Assembly (NCBI GenBank): GCA_030145015.1
Contig: JAQYWI010000053.1
Coordinates: 1-28,884, forward strand
DNA from: Desulfobacterales bacterium
GTDB lineage: Bacteria > Desulfobacterota > Desulfobacteria > Desulfobacterales > JAHEIW01
Direction of reading: 5' to 3'
Length of the DNA: 28,884 nt
The notes below the pieces were generated by a model. That model made no database searches, was not told the DNA's origin, and saw only the letters and a list, made by a program, of their open reading frames with translations. A program made the translations under genes and the position numbers. Position 1 is the stretch's first letter; the number at the start of each line of letters is the position of its first letter. Shown piece by piece: positions 23,405 through 28,884 of this stretch.

Positions 23405-24394
23405 TCATCTCAACTGGGAGGTCAAGATGTCTGTCTCTCGTGTTGAGGCAACCGCCGCGGGGATACCATCGTAGATGGTCTCATACCGGGGTGCCAAGCC
23501 GAGATCCTGCCACAGCAGGTCGGGATCGACGGCGAGATTGAAATTGTAGCTGCGCACGGCACCCGGTGTTTCCAAGCCCGGGTTGGGGCGAATGCGTCGA
23601 AACGGCGTCAGCAGGGCCGTGGCCAAAAAGGCCAGCCATTGGGGAAACATGAGCACGCGGGCATTCGGGTAGTGCTGCCTGACGATGTCCAGGAATTTGG
23701 CCCATGTGGATGGCAGGCGATCGCCGACGGGCAGGATGCCGGAATAGGATTGCTCCGCACAGGCGATAATGGCCGCGGCCGCATCGGCGACGTGAAGGTG
23801 CGTATAGATGTTTTTGCCAAGCCCCGGCAGAATGAGACGACCGGCTTGCAGTTGGCGAAAATAAAGATCTCGAACGCCGTATACATGCGGCAACCGAAGG
23901 GCCGTGAAAGCCACGCCCGCCGATGCGGCCATCGCCGACAACCTCTTTTCCGTGTCCACCTTGATGCGGCCATAATCGAGCACTGGATTGACCTGGGTAT
24001 CGGCAGTGACGAGGGATGCCTGGTCGCTGTATACCAGCAGGCTTGAACTGTATACAAACCGGCGAACCCCGGCCTCGATACCGGCCTCCATCAAGGCGAT
24101 CGACCCATCCAGGATGGATGGCTTCAAGATGTTGTATGATTCGAAAGTGGCCCTTGCCCCGAGGTGAATGATGCCGTCGACACCCTTGACGGCTTGCCGC
24201 AGGCAGTCGGGATGTCTCAGGTCAGCCAGGGTTATATCCGCATCGAACCGACAGATCTCGCAATCATCGCCCGGTTGACGGATCATCAGCCGGGGTCGAT
24301 AGCCATTGCGCGAAAGCTGACGGGAGACCTCATAACCGATAAACCCGGAAGCCCCGGTGACCAGCAATTTCAATTTCTTGGCGTTGGTCGTCAT
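23405..24394 (-). CDS. NAD-dependent epimerase/dehydratase (extended SDR)
   Basis: The 329-residue protein is an extended short-chain dehydrogenase: the nucleotide-binding GASGFIG at 14-20 (consensus TGxxGxxG), VDGIIHLGARATF, VYSSS with the catalytic Ser near 117, and YGRIK with catalytic Tyr141 and Lys145. A substrate-side region THLHVADAAAAIIACAEQ follows. It resembles sugar-nucleotide epimerases and 3-beta-hydroxysteroid-type members; the exact substrate cannot be told. The coding sequence is visibly richer in G and C than its neighbours, which fits separate acquisition with the island. No clear RBS stands before the ATG, and its neighbours are unrelated. Confidence 0.87.
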   Translation of the reverse strand: MTTNAKKLKLLVTGASGFIGYEVSRQLSRNGYRPRLMIRQPGDDCEICRFDADITLADLRHPDCLRQAVKGVDGIIHLGARATFESYNILKPSILDGSIALMEAGIEAGVRRFVYSSSLLVYSDQASLVTADTQVNPVLDYGRIKVDTEKRLSAMAASAGVAFTALRLPHVYGVRDLYFRQLQAGRLILPGLGKNIYTHLHVADAAAAIIACAEQSYSGILPVGDRLPSTWAKFLDIVRQHYPNARVLMFPQWLAFLATALLTPFRRIRPNPGLETPGAVRSYNFNLAVDPDLLWQDLGLAPRYETIYDGIPAAVASTRETDILTSQLR

Positions 24395-24950
24395 GTCAAT
24401 CCATTCGCCATCCCATGTGGCAGAGGCGAGTCAGCGATGGTCGTGCCGATTTGAAAACCAAATACATTGAACCCGTTAAAAAGCGGCCGGGTCGCTCGCC
24501 CGTTCCTGACGCATTGGACCCTGAAGGTCGAACAGGCTGTTGAAATTATTTTTGGCCCAATCACAAACATGAAGCAGAAACCGGGTTCTGACCATATTCC
24601 GCCGCCTGGAATCGATGGCATCGGTCATGTGAATCCGAATTATGCGACAAAAGCCTCCAAAAGGCTTTCCCGCACCCCTGTTCCCAGTTTTTAATTCATC
24701 TGACTTGGTTTGAAGGCTCGAAACTGAGATAAAACCGCTCAACGCGCTACAGATACGGCTACTAAACCAGTCAAAGCCCCATGTTTTGTGTATTTTAGAC
24801 ATACCAATCCTGCCGGCACTATGCAATCCATCTCTAAAAATATGTCCGCTCAAGTCTTCCAACCGAGTACAGCCCGGTAATGGTGGCGCAGCGCGGGATC
24901 TATTCAGGCAAGCCTGCCTTACGCATACCGTCAATAAGGAGCTTTTTAGG
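24395..24950. other. Gene-poor gap upstream of the epimerase gene
   Basis: Both strands carry ORFs of 75-150 codons here, but none has an RBS or protein-like composition. I see no supported gene. The right edge merges into the GGCCTGGGG repeats. Confidence 0.4.
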
Positions 24951-24951
24951 C

Positions 24952-25022
24952 GGCCTGGGGTAGGCGGCCTGGGGTCGGGCCCGGCCTGGCCGGCCTGGCG
25001 GCCTGCGGCCTGGGGTCGGGCC
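24952..25022. repeat. REP-like GC-rich repeats, left of the RAYT gene
   Basis: GGCCTGGGGTCGGGCC occurs at 24966-24981 and 25007-25022, with a partial copy at 24952. The last copy extends to a hairpin, GCGGCC with an 8-nt loop and GGCCGC. Reverse-complement copies lie on the other side of the transposase gene. Confidence 0.75.
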
Positions 25023-25086
25023 GCAGTAACATATTGGAAAATCAGGAAAAGACACCTAAAAGCACCAGCATTTCGATCTTAATCGA

Positions 25087-25902
25087 TCAATTTTCATGCA
25101 AAAACTGGTTGATTAAGGATGGGGGGTGTTGATCCCATAAAAACGTGTTCCCGGAATCCAGATTATTATTAGCTTTGCCATATGACGTCAGCACTTCCCG
25201 AAGTTCAAAGGTATCGTCAGCGCAAATTATCTTTCTACCTCTTGCCCTAAACCCAAGGGCTTCTTTCATCTGCTCAATAAACGTTTTACTTCCGACAGCA
25301 ATGCTCTGTGTCCACTTGTTTTCTTTACCTCTATTATCCATCTGGTTTGCACTGTTTACCCATTTGTAGTGAGCATCTTTTAAAGCATCATAGTTTTCAA
25401 ATCCCAGCAAATCCATCAGCCGATCAAAATCAATAATGCCTTTCCTTTTTCTGGGACTCTGGATTTCATTATATCCGCAAAACTCCCATTGTGTGGGATG
25501 CTCTACCACCCTGGCACGAACCATATTCATATCGATATAAGTGATACATTGCCTTAAATAGCGGTTACTGTCCACTGCTGTAGCATGATAACGATCCTCC
25601 CAGAATGCGCCCTTTCTGTTTTTGCGGACATTGTATTCCTGGCCGGTTCTGCCGGCAACCAACTTTATTGAATCCGGGATGACATTGCGGCCGCCATTAT
25701 CAAATACAAGCAGATGAACATGGTTTGATGTGACCATATAATTTAACACACTCAAACCGCTGTATCTTTTTTTTGCCTGGTATAGCCACTGAATCCATCT
25801 GCGTCGATCTCTTGGGAATTTTAGAAGAAATTCTCTCTTATGGCATCGGTGGGTTATATGCCAGACATGGCCGGGGATATAGTGTCTTTTTGCACGAGCC
25901 AT
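25087..25902 (-). CDS. REP-associated tyrosine transposase (RAYT, Y1/IS200-like)
   Basis: The 271-residue protein has the Y1_Tnp domain: GHVWHITHRC near the N-terminus, the HUH metal motif SNHVHLLVF (His61, His63), GAFWEDRYHATAV, and the helix RQCITYIDMNMVRARVV with the likely nucleophile Tyr122. Such single-domain HUH transposases cut single-stranded DNA at REP hairpins. This copy is flanked by inverted REP-like GGCCTGGGGTCGGGCC repeats on both sides (24952-25022 and 26011-26054), which are the expected substrates. The C-terminal extension after about residue 150 is longer than the minimal domain. It appears intact. Confidence 0.9.
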   Translation of the reverse strand: MARAKRHYIPGHVWHITHRCHKREFLLKFPRDRRRWIQWLYQAKKRYSGLSVLNYMVTSNHVHLLVFDNGGRNVIPDSIKLVAGRTGQEYNVRKNRKGAFWEDRYHATAVDSNRYLRQCITYIDMNMVRARVVEHPTQWEFCGYNEIQSPRKRKGIIDFDRLMDLLGFENYDALKDAHYKWVNSANQMDNRGKENKWTQSIAVGSKTFIEQMKEALGFRARGRKIICADDTFELREVLTSYGKANNNLDSGNTFLWDQHPPSLINQFLHEN

Positions 25903-26010
25903 TTTTCGTCGATTCCCTTAATTGGGCAGTTTTAGGGGAAAACCGATCGATTAAGAACGTTTCAAAGACGTTTTTAAAGCATTTTATTCGCAATGTCAAT
26001 TACTTGGCGT

Positions 26011-26092
26011 GGCCCGACCCCAGCCTAACAGCCTAAGGTGGCCGACCCCAGCCTATAGCCTCGATTATTTGGCCGGCCGCAGAAATATAAAG
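26011..26092. repeat. REP-like repeats, right of the RAYT gene (inverted)
   Basis: GGCCCGACCCCAGCCT at 26011-26026 and GGCCGACCCCAGCCT at 26040-26054 are near reverse complements of the left-hand repeats. GGCCGGCCGCAG at 26081-26092 echoes the left GGCCGCAG end. Together they delimit a roughly 1.1-kb RAYT unit. Confidence 0.72.
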
Positions 26093-26282
26093 AGGGCCAT
26101 CCTTGTCGGCTGTTAGTGGCAGCGATACCCTTCCAGTCCTTTTCAATCCAACAACGGCAGACAACATACGCCGCTGCGGGAATAGCCCGGAACTACTTCT
26201 CCGTAACAGCTGGAGAGAAGCGTAAGGCCATTCCCTGGATCATCCAAGCTAGAACGTCCGTGCATATTTCATCAGGCGACGC

Positions 26283-27575
26283 CTACTCCGGATGTGGTTC
26301 CGTTGGGCAGCGCTTACCGCAAGGCGCCCACTTGTAGGGCACCCGATAGGCGCGGTAAATAGAGCCCACAGTTGCCGGGATGCCACCGAATCCAGCAGAT
26401 GGAAACGGATTGACGAACTCCCAGACGACTTTATTGTCCGGTGTCACCTCAAAGACCCGTCCCATTGCGCCTTCAGCAATCAAGGTATTCCCGTTCTTGA
26501 GACGCTGCGCGCCGCTGATGTAAAAGCTGTAAAAGAGCCGTTCGTTGCCATAATAATGTCCGTCTTCGTCATTATCAGCGGTGGGCTTGGGCTGCGAATA
26601 CTCCCAGACCCTCTCTAGCGTTATTGGGTTGAACTCGATAACCCGGGAGAAGTTACACTGGGTATTCTGTAAGGCTCTCCGGTCTGGATTAGCGCGCCCA
26701 TTTGAGCGGATCAGGGGGTCAGATGGTTCATATAGCAAAGGCGCCCCTGCGAACAGCGGCCCCCATCCGGCACCTCCTCCATTGTCAAAAATCATCATGT
26801 TTCCCGCACCGGGAAGACCCTTCGGAATTATATGCGCCATGTGCTGTCCGATAATCTGTCTCAGCTTAGACTCCGGATCTAGTGGGTATCGGTAATTGGG
26901 GCCTATCTTCCAGACGATATCACCCTCCATCCACGTCTCCCCATCAGGATGGTCATCTGTGGCTATGATGGCCGTGATGTTGCTGCCCCGGGCATCCCAT
27001 ACGATGTATTCTGGGTTGAAGCGGAGATCGCCCTTGCCCTTTTTCCACCACTTGTTCTCGCCAACCCAGCTCACAGCATTGAAGTGGTGATAATCGGATG
27101 CATTTTCGTTGTTTGCTCCGGCCCGGTGTGTTTCTCGTATCGCTTCTCGAGCCTCTGGAAGAAATCCCATCTCGTCGAAGTGTTCATAGGCAAACCATTT
27201 AAAATCCACGCTTCCGTCCCCGTTGACCACATAAATCGCATCATCCTGCAACCGATATCTGCTTATACAGTCGTATTCAGTATCGTTTTCATCATCCAGA
27301 GGATCGGGACATGTCTCTTCTATTGGAGGAATGTAGAATGACAGAATCAGTGTCTTTGCCTTTTGCAATTTCTTTTTATTAGGCCATGCTCCAGGATGAT
27401 AATACCCCACAGGATTGCCTTCTTTCTGAGAGTCATGGTGGTTTCCTGACACTAGCAAGTCACCTTCCTCGACATTTTCATTACAGCCAAGCAAATTATC
27501 AGGACCATATAATTCAACTTCAGAATATGGAGAATCACATCGACCATTGTGCGGAAATATTGGTCGGGGGGGGGG
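26283..27575 (-). CDS. Arylsulfotransferase (ASST)-like protein, C-terminal part, out of frame
   Basis: This frame gives about 430 residues continuing the protein that starts at 28179. It has ASST-type propeller features: SDYHHFNAVSWVGEN, matching the HxN segment that carries the catalytic His in bacterial AssT, then PEYIVWDARGSNITAIIATDD and GDIVWKIGPNYRYPL (the SRxxN / IxWxLG-like blade). It also has IIGQHMAHIIPKG, GNMMIFDNGGGAG, SRVIEFNPITLERVWEYSQ and QRLKNGNTLIAEGAMGRVFEVTPDNKVVWEFVNP. It ends at 26283. An ATG at 27650 in this frame is upstream of the shift point and reads nonsense. The real join is within the G10 tract, 27566-27575. Family members transfer sulfate between phenols in the periplasm. 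Confidence 0.75.
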   Translation of the reverse strand, partial: PPPRPIFPHNGRCDSPYSEVELYGPDNLLGCNENVEEGDLLVSGNHHDSQKEGNPVGYYHPGAWPNKKKLQKAKTLILSFYIPPIEETCPDPLDDENDTEYDCISRYRLQDDAIYVVNGDGSVDFKWFAYEHFDEMGFLPEAREAIRETHRAGANNENASDYHHFNAVSWVGENKWWKKGKGDLRFNPEYIVWDARGSNITAIIATDDHPDGETWMEGDIVWKIGPNYRYPLDPESKLRQIIGQHMAHIIPKGLPGAGNMMIFDNGGGAGWGPLFAGAPLLYEPSDPLIRSNGRANPDRRALQNTQCNFSRVIEFNPITLERVWEYSQPKPTADNDEDGHYYGNERLFYSFYISGAQRLKNGNTLIAEGAMGRVFEVTPDNKVVWEFVNPFPSAGFGGIPATVGSIYRAYRVPYKWAPCGKRCPTEPHPE

Positions 27576-28179
27576 CGGGGGAGAAGACCCAATCCTTCGA
27601 GGCCGGCCATGCGGTTTCCACGAGGCCTTTATACACCCACTCAAGCTCACCGTCCCAACCTAGTTGCACCAGGTAAGGAAACCCAATCAACTCGGTAGAT
27701 ACCCCCGCCGAGCCCATGACAGAGCCGTTTGGGAACATTTTGGCACTTCCATAGACCGGCCATTTGTTTACTACATTGCCCTCCATGTCTACCAGAACAG
27801 CACCATATATCTCACCACCGGTTTCGGGTTGCCATCCCCCAAGAACAATCAACAGTGTATAGCCGTCCCAGGTTTTAGCTGGATCATAAATGGTTACTCC
27901 CTTATCCTGCTGCGGGTTGTTAGTAAAAGTCAACAATCTAGCACCCGGTGGCCTGTAGTCGCGCATAGCCTCTGCCAAAGCCTTTGCGTCCTCCGGATAT
28001 TGGATGCCCGGCAAAATGCTAATATCGTCGCCACCTAAAGGATCTTCCATCGTTTCTTCCGTCATCTTGGTGCCAGTCCAGAAAACATAATCTGCCAGAA
28101 GTGCTGAAGGCAACAGAAAAGCTGCAGTGATTACCCCCAAAAATAGTACTGAAACAGTAATTGCAATTTTTCTTTTCAT
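27535..28179 (-). CDS. Arylsulfotransferase (ASST)-like protein, N-terminal part, frameshifted
   Basis: The first 200 or so residues start with a Sec signal peptide (IAITVSVLFLGVITAAFLLP then SALLA). Beta-propeller blades follow (GYTLLIVLGGWQPETGGEIYGAVLVDMEGNVVNKWPVYGSAKMFPNGSVMGS; LVQLGWDGELEWVYKG). The frame ends at 27535, 31 bp past a run of ten G (27566-27575), in residues (SPAPPPTNISAQWSM) that do not fit the fold. Removing one base in the run joins it to the downstream frame for a protein of about 631 residues. AGGGGG precedes the ATG. Confidence 0.75.
   Translation of the reverse strand: MKRKIAITVSVLFLGVITAAFLLPSALLADYVFWTGTKMTEETMEDPLGGDDISILPGIQYPEDAKALAEAMRDYRPPGARLLTFTNNPQQDKGVTIYDPAKTWDGYTLLIVLGGWQPETGGEIYGAVLVDMEGNVVNKWPVYGSAKMFPNGSVMGSAGVSTELIGFPYLVQLGWDGELEWVYKGLVETAWPASKDWVFSPAPPPTNISAQWSM
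27566..27581. repeat. G10-C-G5 homopolymer tract at the frameshift
   Basis: Ten G, one C and five G lie exactly where the two halves of the ASST-like gene change frame. It is either a slippage-prone contingency tract or a sequencing/assembly error. Confidence 0.85.
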
Positions 28180-28608
28180 ATTAAACCCCCTATGCTCCCC
28201 TTTGTTGATATTGGTTAATTTAGATAGACTTTCTCACCTCCTTTCTGGCGGAAAAATATCAGACCATTATCCACGCAAACACAAAATAGAAATCCCCACA
28301 GATTGAAGTCAGATCAAAATGGAATCGAGCTTAATTAAGGTAGATCTTTTTACTACTTTTATATAGATAGATGTGTGAGTAGAATTTTAGATAGATAGGT
28401 GTGTGAGTAGAAGCTATCGAAAAGAAAAAGAAATGTCAAGTAATATTATATATTATTCCAATTAGTTATATAGATTAATGCCAACCTATATGAAAGAAAA
28501 TACCATTTACATTTCTATAGTAATAGTTGGTAATTTAAAATTTTATGATTGATATTCGGTAAACATTCGGTAGATTAGCGTAAACCCCTATGGTTGTGAT
28601 ATCCGCTT
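28180..28608. other. AT-rich upstream region of the ASST-like gene
   Basis: No gene is seen. It contains the TGTGTGAGTAGAA direct repeat (28372-28384 and 28400-28412) and, near the att copy, ATTCGGTA at 28554-28561 and 28565-28572. Confidence 0.5.
28364..28412. repeat. Tandem direct repeat, about 24 bp unit
   Basis: TAGATAGA followed by TGTGTGAGTAGAA occurs at 28364-28384 and again at 28388-28412 with a 4-base insertion (TAGG-like). It lies about 190 bp upstream of the ASST-like start. Confidence 0.65.
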
Positions 28609-28635
28609 CGGGTTCGACTCCCGCCGCCTCCACCA
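28609..28635 (+). other. Distal attachment site: duplicate of ssrA 3' end
   Basis: An exact 27-bp copy of tmRNA bases 22441-22467, from CGGGTTCGAC through the terminal CCA, in the same orientation and without any other tmRNA sequence upstream. This is what a site-specific insertion into ssrA leaves at its far end. Confidence 0.85.
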
Positions 28636-28751
28636 TAATATTTAAAATAAAATCAAGAATTTATAAGATTATCTTCCTCTAAAACCCTGATATTCGGTTG
28701 TTCAGAAGTTTATCAGCACCGTGAAGATTTGGGTTAGCAATACTCAGTTTT

Positions 28752-28800
28752 TGCGGGTCTAGGAGTCTGTCGGAGAACCGGTGACGGTTTCCGACTGAAA
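28752..28800. repeat. Hairpin, possible IS end
   Basis: GTCGGAGAACCG, a GTGA loop and CGGTTTCCGAC near 28769-28796 form a good stem just beyond the stop codon of the partial transposase-like ORF, where an IS terminus would lie. Confidence 0.35.
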
Positions 28801-28818
28801 ATTTTTGCTCTTTGAAAA

Positions 28819-28884
28819 TTAATCATGCAGTAATTTGGGCCAAAGCTCATAACAAAAGCCATCGATCTGATTTTCAGCCGGCTT
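28819..28884 (-). CDS. Possible transposase C-terminus (partial, runs off the window)
   Basis: On the minus strand 21 codons enter from the window edge and end at TAA 28821-28819, reading KPAENQIDGFCYELWPKLLHD. The aromatic, basic ending and the adjacent hairpin resemble the end of an IS DDE transposase. This is too short for a firm call. Confidence 0.3.
   Translation of the reverse strand, partial: KPAENQIDGFCYELWPKLLHD

Larger units (their letters stand above)
22468..28635. mobile_element. Putative ssrA-integrated genomic island, about 6.2 kb, no integrase seen
   Basis: The segment is bounded by an intact ssrA and an exact 27-bp copy of its 3' end. It contains a GIY-YIG nuclease gene, an epimerase gene of different base composition, a RAYT transposase with flanking inverted repeats, IS21-like end repeats, a frameshifted sulfotransferase-like gene and AT-rich filler. 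No tyrosine recombinase was found in any frame, so it is a decayed or passively carried island, or part of a larger nested one. Confidence 0.65.

Noticed and set aside
24476..24934. 152-codon minus-strand ORF upstream of the epimerase gene
   Set aside because: No RBS, erratic composition (many Arg, Cys and Ser), and a competing ORF on the other strand. I treat the region as non-coding.
27576..27650. Start codon at 27650 for the downstream ASST-like frame
   Set aside because: The residues from 27650 to the G tract read as nonsense in that frame while the other frame carries propeller sequence. The true junction is the homopolymer.
28364..28412. CRISPR-like repeats
   Set aside because: Only two copies, nearly contiguous and without a spacer of normal length. 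No other direct-repeat array with spacers exists in the window.

Overview
The window looks like a chromosomal piece from a Gram-negative deltaproteobacterial lineage, most likely a Desulfobacterota (Desulfobacterales-like) bacterium. This is an inference. It rests on lipoproteins and an inner-membrane RND pump with its adaptor, a PilT-type ATPase, an SsrA tag ending in ALAA, moderate GC, and long intergenic stretches filled with degenerate phrase-like repeats. No 16S rRNA or taxonomic marker is present to confirm it.

Left part (1-5.8 kb). The 3' end of a STAS-domain anti-anti-sigma protein is followed by a small lipoprotein, a one-domain cupin, and a tiny convergent ORF. Next is a translationally coupled pair: a PilT-like retraction ATPase and a protein with a cyclic-nucleotide-binding domain plus a GAF-like tail. 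On the minus strand lie a CsgG/LpoB-like lipoprotein and a membrane-anchored SPOR-domain protein. They are separated by a double-hairpin repeat that sits inside duplicated phrase repeats.

Efflux operon (5.8-10.65 kb, minus strand). A TetR regulator, a lipoprotein membrane-fusion protein and an HAE1-type RND transporter are packed head to tail. A perfect 16-bp palindrome lies just upstream of a TTGACA promoter in front of tetR, a likely autoregulatory operator. No outer-membrane channel gene is included.

Middle (11-22 kb). Two tandem EamA/DMT transporters come first. They are followed by a short ORF truncated by a triple-hairpin array, a TTG-started single-TM small protein with a strong terminator, and a 300-bp MITE-like element. 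On the minus strand are a small membrane protein, a secreted serine beta-lactamase-like hydrolase, an exported isochorismatase-fold protein lacking its catalytic cysteine, and an aquaporin Z. On the plus strand are an OsmC-like protein and a B12-binding-type radical SAM enzyme.

Accessory part (22.1-28.9 kb). A complete tmRNA gene (ssrA, tag ADDYEYALAA) is present. The last 27 bases of ssrA recur exactly 6.2 kb downstream. The enclosed segment is therefore best read as an ssrA-integrated genomic island. It holds a GIY-YIG nuclease, an NAD-dependent epimerase of different base composition, a RAYT/Y1 transposase between inverted GGCCTGGGGTCGGGCC repeats, IS debris, and an arylsulfotransferase-like gene split by a frameshift at a G10 tract. 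No integrase is visible. ATTCGGT repeats surround the distal att copy. A probable transposase C-terminus runs off the right edge.
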